A DNA stretch of 52,419 nucleotides from Bacteroidia bacterium (GTDB lineage: Bacteria; Bacteroidota; Bacteroidia; Bacteroidales; GWF2-35-48): positions 1 through 52,419 of the forward strand of contig JACREX010000217.1 of the NCBI GenBank assembly GCA_016212695.1. The letters run 5' to 3'. Numbering within the stretch: position 1 is the first letter of the stretch; each line of letters starts with the position of its first letter. Shown one piece after another: positions 1-8,408 of the stretch. The notes beneath the pieces were generated by a model. The model had not been told where the DNA came from, did no database searches, and saw nothing but the letters and a program-made list of their open reading frames with translations. Made by a program: the position numbers and the translations under genes.

Positions 1-63
1 AATCTGGATTTGGTTACCCTAATTTGATATGCTTCTTTTTATTTTTTACCCTATCCTTTTAAT

Positions 64-237
64 TTATTTCAACAATTTGATGTTAATATTGCTTTTATCC
101 TTTTTATATTTGCGGAAATTTATCCCGTTTATAGTATAAAAAGACATATGGCTGCCTTTTTGCCGCATACATTCAAAACCCAATAATTTCAGAATGTGTA
201 TTAATTCTCTTGCCGTTAATAAAGGTAGTTTTGACAT
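64..237 (-). CDS. hicA: HicA-like mRNA interferase toxin, C-terminally divergent or truncated
   Basis: This 57-codon frame directly follows hicB on the minus strand: its ATG (235-237) lies just beyond the hicB stop (240-242), the usual tight coupling of hicB-hicA pairs. Residues 1-34 read as a HicA N-terminus, with a short helix (TARELIHILKLLGF) and then RQKGSHMSF, which carries the catalytic His (residue 30). HicA toxins are small double-stranded-RNA-binding-fold RNases that cleave mRNA. After residue 34 the family pattern (a DGR-type turn, a VP-x-H strand and a last helix) is not recognisable. The sequence becomes lysine and isoleucine rich and stops about 10-15 residues early. Another frame just after the GSHM codons reads LYYKRDKFP, which fits the family better, so a frameshift is possible. 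Identity of the N-terminus is good; activity is doubtful. Confidence 0.6.
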   Translation of the reverse strand: MSKLPLLTARELIHILKLLGFECMRQKGSHMSFYTINGINFRKYKKDKSNINIKLLK

Positions 238-239
238 AA

Positions 240-455
240 TTACACCTCAACTTGTTGTAAGCCTACAAACCGGCTCATTAGTTTATGTGATTTTTCCCCT
301 TCTAAAAAAAGTAATATCGCTTCTTTTGTTCTTTTCAGAAGTTCATCATAGGTTTTGGCCTGTGTGTGGCAGCCGGGTAGTTCAATAACGCTTGAAATAA
401 GATAACCATCTATTCCCTGTTCTACTATAACATTAAATCTATTTTGATTTTTCAT
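240..455 (-). CDS. hicB: HicB-family antitoxin, minimal type
   Basis: A 71-residue protein with the partial RNase H-like fold of HicB antitoxins: a first strand (NRFNVIVEQGIDGYLISS), the hallmark ELPGCHTQAKTYDELL, then a helix (LLKRTKEAILLFL). There is no C-terminal DNA-binding extension, so this is the short form common in Bacteroidota. HicB binds and blocks HicA. The gene precedes its toxin by only a few bases and the two are presumably cotranscribed from the 456-539 spacer, where I see no clear TAnnTTTG promoter. The antitoxin looks complete while the partner toxin looks damaged. Confidence 0.82.
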   Translation of the reverse strand: MKNQNRFNVIVEQGIDGYLISSVIELPGCHTQAKTYDELLKRTKEAILLFLEGEKSHKLMSRFVGLQQVEV

Positions 456-539
456 ATCTGATTTTTAAGTAAACTTAAAGAAAAAATCTGAATTAACAAA
501 ATATCAATATTCTGATTACCGAATACCAACAGAACAATT

Positions 540-1514
540 TTATCCTGTTTTCAATCCGCCGGTGAGTTCCCCGCATTTTCTCTGTTTTGCAGTGAGTATG
601 CTCACGTTCAACTCAAATCCTATGAGCAGGATCATGGCATTGAAATAGAGAAAAAGCAAAAAAATGATTAGTGTTCCAATAGAACCGTACAGAATATTAT
701 ATTTCGAAAAACTATTAATGTAAAAATTGAATCCCTGCGATGCGAGCAGTATAAGAATTGTTGCCAGTGTGCTTCCGGCAGAAATAAACCTGTATCTTTC
801 CTTTTTTACAGGAGCTAAATAATAAAGAAAAGAAATGCTGAAAAAGCAGAATGCCAAAAGTATGATCAACTCCGCAAACGTAATAAAATAATATGTGATA
901 TTGTAATGCACATAGTGGTGCGAATCTAAGTAATTTGAAAGGAAATGGCTTCCCACAACTAGGCCGATGCACAATACGATCATCAGGGTAAGGATCACAA
1001 ACAAAAGCAGGGATACAAGCCGCTGGGAGATGAAACCGCGGGTTTTTGTCGTATAATGCATCCGGTTAAACGACCCGATCATGGCATTCAATCCGTTTGT
1101 GGCAAAATAGATGGTGAACAAAAAGCCCAGCGACATAAGCCCCCCGCGCTGACGGTGAAGGATATCGGTCATCACGGAGATTGCCTGGTTATAGGCCTTT
1201 TCAGGTAAAAATTCTTCGAGCATGGCAAAAAATTCCTTCTGGAAATTATCAATCGGCAAATACGGTATCAGCGTAAAAAGAAATATCAACCCGGGAAAAA
1301 TAGCCATAAAAAAATTATAAGAAATGCCGCCCGCTTTCTCGGTAATCGAATCTTTCTGTATTGCCTTGAAAAAAAATTCCATCACTTCATACAGGCACAA
1401 TCCGTCAAAACCCGGCAACACAATTCTCTTTAATAATTTTATACACCGGGTTACGGGTTTCGAATTCATGAAGCCATCATAAATCCGTTCGAAAAAATTC
1501 TTTTTGTTTTCCAT
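540..1514 (-). CDS. YihY/virulence factor BrkB family membrane protein
   Basis: An inner-membrane protein of about 324 residues with roughly six hydrophobic segments. The family signature is present near residue 75 (SITEKAGGISYNFFMAIFPGLIF in parts), followed by membrane helices around MSLGFLFTIYFATNGLNAM, VSLLLFVILTLMIVLCIGL and GTLIIFLLFLYFNAMILLIG, and a short polar tail. BrkB/YihY proteins were once mislabelled RNase BN; their function is unsettled. I place the start at the ATG at 1512-1514 (MENKKN) because the 14 codons upstream, from 1556, look like untranslated leader. The gene is divergent from the AI-2E family gene, with about 110 bp between them that must hold both promoters. Confidence 0.82.
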   Translation of the reverse strand: MENKKNFFERIYDGFMNSKPVTRCIKLLKRIVLPGFDGLCLYEVMEFFFKAIQKDSITEKAGGISYNFFMAIFPGLIFLFTLIPYLPIDNFQKEFFAMLEEFLPEKAYNQAISVMTDILHRQRGGLMSLGFLFTIYFATNGLNAMIGSFNRMHYTTKTRGFISQRLVSLLLFVILTLMIVLCIGLVVGSHFLSNYLDSHHYVHYNITYYFITFAELIILLAFCFFSISFLYYLAPVKKERYRFISAGSTLATILILLASQGFNFYINSFSKYNILYGSIGTLIIFLLFLYFNAMILLIGFELNVSILTAKQRKCGELTGGLKTG

Positions 1515-1626
1515 TGCATTAATACCTAATTCATTTTTCATTTTTAAGTTTTGCAATTTGCAATTTCAAATATTACCTTCGTAAATCTGTTCTGCGCAAG
1601 CAGCCGCAAACCAAAAATAATTTCGT

Positions 1627-2751
1627 ATGCCGATATTGTCTGAAAAACCTTTTACTGTGGACAGAATATTCAGGATTGCCATTTCTGTCGCTATTTTAAT
1701 TACAATAATACTACTTTTAAAATTTCTGAGCAATGTTCTCATTCCTTTTGTCATTGCCATTATTTTGGCTTACCTGTTAAACCCGATTGTTACATGGATT
1801 CAAAAAGGCGTAAAAAAAAGAGCGCTGGCCGTTCTTATCAGCATCATCTTGTTTATCGGGTTTTTTGTCCTGGCCGGATTCATTCTGGTACCCATGATTA
1901 TGAAAGAAATTTCGCATATGGGAAATCTTCTGGCCGACTTAGTAAGGGAATCGGATATCAAACAGCGGGCCATGAATATTCTTCCGAACGATATGTGGCA
2001 GCAGTTACAGGACTTTGCTACAAAAGAAAATGTTCAGAAATTTTTCAGTACAAAAAATTTTTCCAGCCTTGTGGGCAGCATATCCCAGAAAGCGGTTCCC
2101 GACCTTATCGGGATATTTTCAGGTACCATCAGTTTTTTATTTGGGATTATAGGCATGGTTATTATTTTGCTTTACCTCATCTTTATCCTCATAGATTTTA
2201 ATGTACTGTCTGATGAATGGAAAAACATGATTCCTCCTCACCGGCGTGATTTTGTTATCGGGCTCATAGAAGATTTCACCCGGGCCATGAACAAATATTT
2301 CCGCGCGCAGGCGCTCATCGCGCTTATCATCGCTATTATTTATGCAACAGGATTCAGCATTATCGGATTACCTATGGGAATACTGCTGGGCGTTCTGATC
2401 GGCATTTTATGCATGATTCCGTATCTGCAGATTATCGGCATTATCCCGGCTGTGTTTCTTGCTTTTATGTACTCGATGGAAACAGGCCACAACTTCGGGC
2501 TCACCCTGCTTTATGTAGGCATTGTTTTCTTAGTTGTGGAAATTATCCAGGACACCCTGCTGACCCCGAAGATCATGGGTAAAGTGATTGGCATGAACCC
2601 GGCCATCATTTTACTTTCTATCTCCATCTGGGGCAAGCTGCTTGGTATCCTTGGCCTGCTCATTGCATTGCCCATGACATATTTTCTGTTGTCGTATTAC
2701 AAAAGATACGTTATAAATTATTCTTCCGATAAAAATTCAAATCCCCAATAA
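1627..2751 (+). CDS. AI-2E transporter family (PerM/TqsA-like) membrane protein
   Basis: A 374-residue multi-pass membrane protein with the architecture of the AI-2E exporter family (PF01594). It has two N-terminal helices (AISVAILITIILLL and VLIPFVIAIILAYLLNPIV), then a helical extramembrane stretch at about residues 90-160, then five or so C-terminal helices including the typical GLPMGILLGVLIGILCMIPYL region and the DTLLTPKIMGKVIGMNP motif. Members include the autoinducer-2 exporter TqsA, sodium/proton antiporters and many of unknown substrate, so the substrate cannot be named. The next gene begins 6 bases after its stop, suggesting cotranscription. Confidence 0.85.
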   Translation: MPILSEKPFTVDRIFRIAISVAILITIILLLKFLSNVLIPFVIAIILAYLLNPIVTWIQKGVKKRALAVLISIILFIGFFVLAGFILVPMIMKEISHMGNLLADLVRESDIKQRAMNILPNDMWQQLQDFATKENVQKFFSTKNFSSLVGSISQKAVPDLIGIFSGTISFLFGIIGMVIILLYLIFILIDFNVLSDEWKNMIPPHRRDFVIGLIEDFTRAMNKYFRAQALIALIIAIIYATGFSIIGLPMGILLGVLIGILCMIPYLQIIGIIPAVFLAFMYSMETGHNFGLTLLYVGIVFLVVEIIQDTLLTPKIMGKVIGMNPAIILLSISIWGKLLGILGLLIALPMTYFLLSYYKRYVINYSSDKNSNPQ

Positions 2752-2757
2752 ACCGGC

Positions 2758-4158
2758 ATGGGTATATTTCTTCCAATATGCTATATTCTGATCTTTCTGT
2801 TTCTGATTTACAAACTTCGTTTTTTTAATGTCTACGGGATTTCCCGGAAGAGTTTGTGCATCCTTTATCTGCTGAAAATTGTATTTGGCGTTATCCTTGC
2901 TTTCATTTATTCTTATTATTATATTAATCCCTGGTGTGCGGATACATTCAGTTTTTTCACCGACGGAAAAATCATTTATAAATCTGTTTACCATAATCCG
3001 CTCGATTATATGCGCATGATAACCGGCATTGGTTCTGATGCGGAACATCTCCATACATATTATAATGCCACAAGCTACTGGCACAAACTTTTTAATTATG
3101 ATTTGTATAATGACAACCGCATCCTGATACGCTTTAATGCCGGGGTCTGTCTTTTTTCTTTCGGCCATTATTATGTCCACGTAGTTTTTATGGCATTCGT
3201 GTCGTTCACCGGGCTCACTGCGATCTATAAAACTGTCATCCCTTTTCTAAAGGATAAAAAAACCGGTCTTGTCTTTTCTGTATTTTTAATTCCTTCTGTT
3301 TTGCTCTGGACATCCGGAGTTTTGAAAGAAGGCATCCTGATGTGTGCGCTGGGATTTTTTTTATATAATTTTTATAAAATAATTTTTGAAAAAATCAGAA
3401 TAATGAATCTTATCTGGTTAATTATTTCAGTCTTTTTCTTAATGATTTCCAAATTCTATATTTTTCTGGCAGTTCTTCCGGGAATCGTTTCCTTAGCATG
3501 GATCGTTAAAACCGTTTATAAAAAAAAACCTGTGCTGAAATTTCTTTTTGTTCATTTGATTTTTATTGCATTCTGTATTTTCAGCGCCTATATTTTTCCG
3601 GGCTATGATTTCATTGAAATATTAAGCCGGAAACAGCACGATTTTATCCAAATGGCCAAAGACATGGGAAATGTCGGGAGTTTTATTCAGATACCAGAAC
3701 TTCAGCCTGCTGCGAAAAGCCTTTTTGTAAATATGCCCGCTGCATTTTTTAATACCCTCGCACGCCCTCATATATTCGAAGTGAAATCTGCAATTATGAT
3801 TTTTTCCGCATTGGAGAACCTGATGATAATTACGGCTATTATTTTAAGCCTGATATATATGAACTATAAAAAAATTACCTGTAAACCCTTTTTCTTTTTT
3901 TCAATTTCCTTTGTATTCATTCTTTTTATTCTCTGCGGCCTTACGACACCTGTGCTCGGTTCGCTTGTCCGTTATAAAACGCCGGCGCTGCCGTTTTTGT
4001 TTATCGCCCTTGTCTTTTTAACGGATAAGGAAAAAATCCGGAAATCAAAATTTTTTATAAAATTTCTTCATCTTTGTGATAATAATAAATTTCTGAATAC
4101 TATCCTTAACTTGAATTATTCACAAAATATCGAAGCACGAAACAATAGCCCGGCTTAG
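2758..4158 (+). CDS. Multi-spanning membrane protein of unknown function
   Basis: A 466-residue protein with about ten to twelve hydrophobic segments and no signal peptidase site. A large loop after the second helix contains the polar stretch PWCADTFSFFTDGK. A central motif, VLLWTSGVLKEGIL, resembles the S-x-K-E segment seen in some polysaccharide polymerase or EpsG-like membrane proteins of Bacteroidota, but I cannot assign a family. It follows the AI-2E family gene by 6 bases and is probably in the same transcript. A role in envelope glycan synthesis or a GT-C-like enzyme is possible but is only inference. It ends 37 bases from the convergent arginine decarboxylase gene. Confidence 0.7.
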   Translation: MGIFLPICYILIFLFLIYKLRFFNVYGISRKSLCILYLLKIVFGVILAFIYSYYYINPWCADTFSFFTDGKIIYKSVYHNPLDYMRMITGIGSDAEHLHTYYNATSYWHKLFNYDLYNDNRILIRFNAGVCLFSFGHYYVHVVFMAFVSFTGLTAIYKTVIPFLKDKKTGLVFSVFLIPSVLLWTSGVLKEGILMCALGFFLYNFYKIIFEKIRIMNLIWLIISVFFLMISKFYIFLAVLPGIVSLAWIVKTVYKKKPVLKFLFVHLIFIAFCIFSAYIFPGYDFIEILSRKQHDFIQMAKDMGNVGSFIQIPELQPAAKSLFVNMPAAFFNTLARPHIFEVKSAIMIFSALENLMIITAIILSLIYMNYKKITCKPFFFFSISFVFILFILCGLTTPVLGSLVRYKTPALPFLFIALVFLTDKEKIRKSKFFIKFLHLCDNNKFLNTILNLNYSQNIEARNNSPA

Positions 4159-4195
4159 CCTCTTTATCAATAAACCTGAATCAGTGATACTTTTT

Positions 4196-5584
4196 TTAAT
4201 AACCCAGAACCTTGAGCATAGACTTGTACGATTGCTCTTTTGCGAACAGTTTTGTGTAATACTCCCCTTCGTCGTCAACATCTATCAGCACATGCTTTGG
4301 CGCGGGTATAAGGCAATGCTGAATTCCGCCATAACCGCCCACGGATTCCTGATAGGCGCCCGTATGGAAAAGTCCGATATACAACGGCTCTCCATTTGTC
4401 TGTTTGGGTAAGAAGATTGCATTTGAATGGGTTTCTGCATTATAAAAATCATGGCTGTCGCATGTGAGCCCGCCGATGAATACGCGCTCATATTCTTCGT
4501 TCCATTTGTTTACGGAAAGCAAAACAAATTTTTGTTTCATTGCCCAGGTATCGGGGAGCGTTGTCATGAACGACGAATCAATCATATTCCATAACTCCCG
4601 GTCGTTTTGCCGTTTCTGATCAATTATTGAATATAGTATTGCCCCGCTTTCGCCAACGGTAAATTGTCCGAACTCGGTAAAAATATGCGGTTCGGCTACT
4701 ACATTTCTGTCGCATATGGTTTTTATCTGGGATATAATCTCCTCGGTTAAGTATTCATAGTCATAACTGAACGATAAGGAACTTTTAATCGGGAAGCCGC
4801 CGCCAATGTTCAGTGAGTCTAATTCCGGGCAAACCTTTTTAAGTTCGCAATAAACATTAACGCACTTGGTTAATTCGTTCCAGTAATATGCCGAGTCTTT
4901 TATGCCTGTATTCATAAAAAAATGCAGCATCTTTAATTCAAATTTCGGATTATCTTTAATATAATCCTCAAAGTACTGGACAATATCATTATACCTGATA
5001 CCCAGCCGGGAGGTATAAAAATCAAAAGTCGGCTCTTCTTCAGTGGCAATCCGCAGCCCTAATTTACATTTCTTGTTCAGCTTCTTGTACTTATCAAGTT
5101 CGAACTTATTATCTAAGATGGGTATAACATTCTCAAAACCAAGATTAATAAGGTTTGCAATATTATCTATGTATTGAGGACGTTTGAACCCATTACAAAT
5201 GATATACTTATCCTTTTTAATCTTCTGGGTTTTATACAGATCTTCTATTATATGCACATCAAATGCGGAAGAAGTTTCCAGATGTACGTCATTTTTAAGG
5301 ACTTCTTCCATTACAAATGAAAAATGAGAACTTTTTGTACAATAGCAATAGTGATACTCACCATTGTAATCGCATTTTGCCATTGCTACGTTAAAGAGTT
5401 TATTGGCCCTCTGAATCTGGTTCCCTATCTTGGGTAAATATGACAATCGTAAGGGTGTACCATATTGTTCTATAATACTCATTAACGGCACTTCGTTCCA
5501 GTGCAGTTCGCCATCAACAACCTGAAATTCCTCTTGCGGAAAATCAAAAGTCTGTTCAATCAAATTAACATATTTATTTTTCAT
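4196..5584 (-). CDS. speA: Biosynthetic arginine decarboxylase (PLP, fold III)
   Basis: A 462-residue enzyme predicted to convert arginine to agmatine, the first step of the arginine route to polyamines. It belongs to the alanine-racemase-fold decarboxylases. The PLP lysine is K84 in YCYCTKSSHF, the glycine-rich phosphate site is LNIGGGFPIK, and the C-terminal barrel has GLFHTGAYQESVGGYGG. It is much shorter than the roughly 650-residue enterobacterial SpeA, but this compact form is normal in Bacteroidota. The start ATG at 5582-5584 gives a good N-terminus. A TACATTTG element (minus strand, 5616-5623) about 30 bases upstream is a likely -7 box. The substrate could in principle be another basic amino acid. 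Confidence 0.85.
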   Translation of the reverse strand: MKNKYVNLIEQTFDFPQEEFQVVDGELHWNEVPLMSIIEQYGTPLRLSYLPKIGNQIQRANKLFNVAMAKCDYNGEYHYCYCTKSSHFSFVMEEVLKNDVHLETSSAFDVHIIEDLYKTQKIKKDKYIICNGFKRPQYIDNIANLINLGFENVIPILDNKFELDKYKKLNKKCKLGLRIATEEEPTFDFYTSRLGIRYNDIVQYFEDYIKDNPKFELKMLHFFMNTGIKDSAYYWNELTKCVNVYCELKKVCPELDSLNIGGGFPIKSSLSFSYDYEYLTEEIISQIKTICDRNVVAEPHIFTEFGQFTVGESGAILYSIIDQKRQNDRELWNMIDSSFMTTLPDTWAMKQKFVLLSVNKWNEEYERVFIGGLTCDSHDFYNAETHSNAIFLPKQTNGEPLYIGLFHTGAYQESVGGYGGIQHCLIPAPKHVLIDVDDEGEYYTKLFAKEQSYKSMLKVLGY

Positions 5585-5615
5585 TTTCTAATGTAAGTTA
5601 TCCGGATTACTTTTG

Positions 5616-5623
5616 CAAATGTA
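5616..5623 (-). promoter_or_regulatory. Putative -7 box (TACATTTG) for arginine decarboxylase
   Basis: Read on the minus strand the bases are TACATTTG, an exact match to the Bacteroidota -7 consensus TAnnTTTG, 32 bases before the speA start. I see no good TTTG -33 box at the right distance, so this is a half-supported promoter. Confidence 0.4.
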
Positions 5624-5712
5624 ATCCAAGTGATTTACTTTTAAAAAAATCTTAATGTAAATTTAAGTCAATTTCGAAAAAAAATATGAACAGTATTAAC
5701 AGAACTGTTTTA

Positions 5713-5720
5713 TAAGTTTG
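5713..5720 (+). promoter_or_regulatory. Putative -7 box (TAAGTTTG) for the gene at 5738
   Basis: TAAGTTTG matches TAnnTTTG and sits 17 bases before the ATG at 5738, implying a very short leader. A convincing TTTG -33 box is not visible upstream. Confidence 0.35.
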
Positions 5721-5737
5721 TATCTTGTTTTATAATT

Positions 5738-6307
5738 ATGCGCTCCGATATTTCAAAACCGGTTCTTTTCAATTGCTTCAAGCATCATTGCGGGTATATT
5801 ATTTCTGAAATCAGTTCCGTAAGAAATGAAGCCGATTTTGATACTATCATTTCGAAACTTAGCCAGATTGGAAATTCTGTTACCGATCTTTATACCGGAG
5901 TACTAAACCCGGAAGAAATATCATTACAAATTGTAAGTCGGTTACAAACGGAACATCATTTTTCTGAAAACTCGTATTTCAAATGGATAAATGATAATAG
6001 TTCATTATATCAAATCATGGAAATCAGCGATAAATCCACATGGACTCTGCGATTGGGTAATTTAAAAGAACGATATATCCATATTCATCCTGCAAGGTAT
6101 TCTGAACATTCGTTCCGGGTAAATGCGTTAAGCCTGAAAACGGCAATTGCCGTGCATTGCGCCACAAAAATTTATAATTACAATCCGTTCGATCTGGAAA
6201 TGATAAATAAAATCAGGAAACAAAAACTATCGGCTTCACCTGTAAAATCTGTTTCTCCGAATACCGGTTTAGGAAAAATAATTTCGATATTTGATAAAAT
6301 TTTATGA
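5738..6307 (+). CDS. Conserved-looking hypothetical protein, 189 aa
   Basis: A soluble protein with no signal peptide or membrane segment, which I do not recognise. The first half is helical with several His and Cys residues (NCFKHHCGYIISEIS), and the middle has a WTLRLGNLKERYIHIHPAR stretch that reads as beta strands. The C-terminal 30 residues are basic. The next gene, encoding a YhbP-like protein, starts 6 bases after its stop, so the two are probably cotranscribed from the TAAGTTTG element just upstream. No catalytic motif is evident and no function is offered. Confidence 0.7.
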   Translation: MRSDISKPVLFNCFKHHCGYIISEISSVRNEADFDTIISKLSQIGNSVTDLYTGVLNPEEISLQIVSRLQTEHHFSENSYFKWINDNSSLYQIMEISDKSTWTLRLGNLKERYIHIHPARYSEHSFRVNALSLKTAIAVHCATKIYNYNPFDLEMINKIRKQKLSASPVKSVSPNTGLGKIISIFDKIL

Positions 6308-6313
6308 GATGAA

Positions 6314-6763
6314 ATGTTTAACATAGATCCGAAAATAATTAAATTTATCAAAGCGCATCATGTGCTTACCATTGCTACAACAGTTGATAATAAACCCTAC
6401 TGTGCCAATTGCTTTTATGCTTATATGGAAAAAGAAAACATATTGGTATTTACCTCTGACAGGGATACAAAACATGCAAAAGATTTTTTGGCCAACAGCC
6501 ATGTAGCAGGCTCAATAGTGTTGGAAACAAAAATAATCGGCAAGATACAGGGAATTCAATTCAATGGGATTATATCGGAACCGGCAGATGATTTATTTAA
6601 ACAAGCAAAACAAAGATATCTTAAACGTTTTCCTGTAGCGGTATTGATGAATACCACCTTCTGGATCGTTGAACCATCGTTTATAAAAATGACAGATAAC
6701 CGGCTTGGATTTGGGAAAAAACTGATCTGGACAAGGAGTGAAAACAAAACGAATATCATATAA
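6314..6763 (+). CDS. YhbP/UPF0306-like, pyridoxamine-phosphate-oxidase-fold protein
   Basis: A 149-residue protein with a split-barrel flavin-binding fold. It opens with a helix (IKFIKAHHVLTIATT), then a strand and the turn NKPYCANCFYAYMEKENILVF, and SDRDTKHAKDFLANSHVAGSI, all typical of the YhbP/UPF0306 group related to pyridoxamine 5'-phosphate oxidases. Members bind FMN or heme-like ligands, but their substrates are mostly unknown. The start lies 6 bases after the upstream hypothetical gene, so the pair likely forms an operon. The gene ends 15 bases from the convergent lipoprotein gene at 6779-6997. Confidence 0.75.
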   Translation: MFNIDPKIIKFIKAHHVLTIATTVDNKPYCANCFYAYMEKENILVFTSDRDTKHAKDFLANSHVAGSIVLETKIIGKIQGIQFNGIISEPADDLFKQAKQRYLKRFPVAVLMNTTFWIVEPSFIKMTDNRLGFGKKLIWTRSENKTNII

Positions 6764-6778
6764 TACGATACTTGAATT

Positions 6779-6997
6779 TTACCGGCACTCCACGGTATAT
6801 CCGTCAGAAGTCTTATAGGTAGCCCTGAATGAATCTTCCATTTTTTGTTTATCCTCTTTTGAGCCGCAGGATTTTTGAAAGTCAATGGCCTGATCAATAC
6901 CTTGTCTTTTTGCTTCACAGATATAGCATTTTTTACAGGAATCCATTGTAAAAATAATAACAGCAGAAAAAAATAATAACCGTAATTTTATGTTCAT
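6779..6997 (-). CDS. Small cysteine-containing lipoprotein
   Basis: A 72-residue protein with a short lipoprotein signal peptide: MNIKLR, a hydrophobic core (LLFFSAVIIF) and the lipobox-like TMDSC with Cys20 as the predicted acylated residue. The mature part is about 52 residues with further cysteines (CKKCYICEAK, KSCGSK and the C-terminal VECR). Small proteins of this kind with KKCYICE are scattered through Bacteroidota and have no known role. The cysteines could form disulfides in the periplasm or outside the cell. It lies 20 bases downstream of the U32 gene on the same strand and could share its transcript. Confidence 0.6.
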   Translation of the reverse strand: MNIKLRLLFFSAVIIFTMDSCKKCYICEAKRQGIDQAIDFQKSCGSKEDKQKMEDSFRATYKTSDGYTVECR

Positions 6998-7017
6998 TCA
7001 TTTAAAATTTATAAATA

Positions 7018-8274
7018 TTAAATCTGTGCTTCCTCTGCATCCGCAATTTTATAAAGTTTGTCAGAGCGCCTCACTGTTTCTGATACAGGCATCGAAAAGG
7101 TATCGCCCTGTTGAGTTTGTTCCACATTTATCATATTCACTCGTATCTCATTCACTTTTTGCTCTATCACTCCGGTTGTTGGGCCTGTGATTAATATTTC
7201 GTCTCCCACTTTTAAATTCCCGGCTTCCATCAAAAATTCCGCCACTTTCAATTTCGAAAAATAATTCAATCCTTTGCCGATATATATTTTTCGTTTTGTG
7301 GCAACCGATCCGTATTTCCCGCTCCACTCGCCCAGCCGTCTTCCTAAGTAGTATCCATCCCAGAATCCGCGATTAAATATGGTTGTAAGTTTTTCTTCCC
7401 AGGCTGTGATTTTTTCCATGGAATAGCTGCCGTCAAAATAAGAATTTACTGCTTCCCGGTAACATTGCGTAACGGTTTTTACATATTCCGGGGATCGCGC
7501 GCGTCCTTCAATTTTTAATATCTTAACTCCTGCATTTAAAATTTTATCTATAAACCCGATCGTGCAAAGGTCTTTTGGCGACATTATATATTCATGGTCA
7601 ACCGCTATTTCGTTGCCGCTTTCTCTTTCCGTAACAATATATGCTTTTCTGCAGGGCTGAAGACATGCGCCGCGGTTAGCCGAATAATTGTTTTCATGAA
7701 GGCTCAGGTAGCATTTTCCTGATACAGCCATACATAAAGCCCCATGAGCAAAAATCTCGATCCGGATCAGCTTGCCGGAAGGCCCTTTAATCTGTTCTTC
7801 ATCAATTTGTTTAGTAATTGCCGCAACCTGCCGAAGCGTAAGCTCTCTTGCCAGAACAATCACATCGGCAAATTTTGAATAGAACCGCAAGGCCTCAATA
7901 TTGCCGATATTTAATTGTGTTGATATGTGAATCTCACAACCGATTGAATGTGCATAATTAATAACTCCCTGGTCGGATGCGATAATGGCGGTTATATTAT
8001 CTTTTTTTGCTGCATCAACAATCTGCCGCATTAATGGGAATTCATCATCATAAATGATCGTATTTACCGTTAAATAGGTTTTTATATTTTTTTCTTTACA
8101 GATAACAACGATCTCTTTTAAATCGTCCGTTGAAAAATTAATTGACGATTTTGACCGCATATTCAGATGCCCTGCGCCAAAGTAAACGGAATCAGCGCCG
8201 CCCTGGATAGCTGCCGCAAGTGATTCGAACGAACCGACCGGAGACATAATTTCGATATCGCTTTTCTTTAACAT
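7018..8274 (-). CDS. U32 family protein (TrhP/YegQ-like tRNA hydroxylation factor)
   Basis: A 418-residue U32 peptidase-fold protein. The N-terminal TIM barrel shows IMSPVGSFESLAAAIQGGAD and VYFGAGHLNMR. The conserved cysteines lie in HGALCMAVSGKCYLS and NRGACLQPCRKAY, and the family signature KIEGRARSPEYVKTVTQCYR follows. A C-terminal beta domain occupies about residues 340-410 (LKVGDEILITGPTTG). Relatives are TrhP/YegQ (5-hydroxyuridine formation at tRNA position 34), RlhA (23S rRNA hydroxylation) and UbiU; domain layout and length fit TrhP best. The cysteines probably bind an iron-sulfur cluster, for which the suf operon at 46-51 kb could be the source. The gene is divergent from the wbp operon. 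Confidence 0.82.
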   Translation of the reverse strand: MLKKSDIEIMSPVGSFESLAAAIQGGADSVYFGAGHLNMRSKSSINFSTDDLKEIVVICKEKNIKTYLTVNTIIYDDEFPLMRQIVDAAKKDNITAIIASDQGVINYAHSIGCEIHISTQLNIGNIEALRFYSKFADVIVLARELTLRQVAAITKQIDEEQIKGPSGKLIRIEIFAHGALCMAVSGKCYLSLHENNYSANRGACLQPCRKAYIVTERESGNEIAVDHEYIMSPKDLCTIGFIDKILNAGVKILKIEGRARSPEYVKTVTQCYREAVNSYFDGSYSMEKITAWEEKLTTIFNRGFWDGYYLGRRLGEWSGKYGSVATKRKIYIGKGLNYFSKLKVAEFLMEAGNLKVGDEILITGPTTGVIEQKVNEIRVNMINVEQTQQGDTFSMPVSETVRRSDKLYKIADAEEAQI

Positions 8275-8350
8275 CCCGTTAGTAATGGAAATGATGATGT
8301 TTTTATCCGAAAGATAATTTTTCAGTAAAAGTAGTTTTTTGTTGTGAAAT

Positions 8351-8383
8351 ATTGAATAATAATTAATAAAAAATCTATCTTTG
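8351..8383 (+). promoter_or_regulatory. Putative promoter of the wbp-type operon
   Basis: TATCTTTG at 8376-8383 matches the Bacteroidota -7 box TAnnTTTG. An imperfect -33 box, ATTG (8351-8354), lies 21 bases upstream. The ATG of the first operon gene is 25 bases downstream of the -7 box, a typical leader length. Confidence 0.5.
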
Positions 8384-8408
8384 TCGGCTTTATTTTTAAA
8401 ATAATTTC

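Noticed and set aside
2737..3180. A 147-codon minus-strand frame opposite the 466-residue membrane protein
   Set aside because: The plus-strand frame is long, hydrophobic in a regular pattern and follows the upstream gene closely; the antisense frame has no such support.
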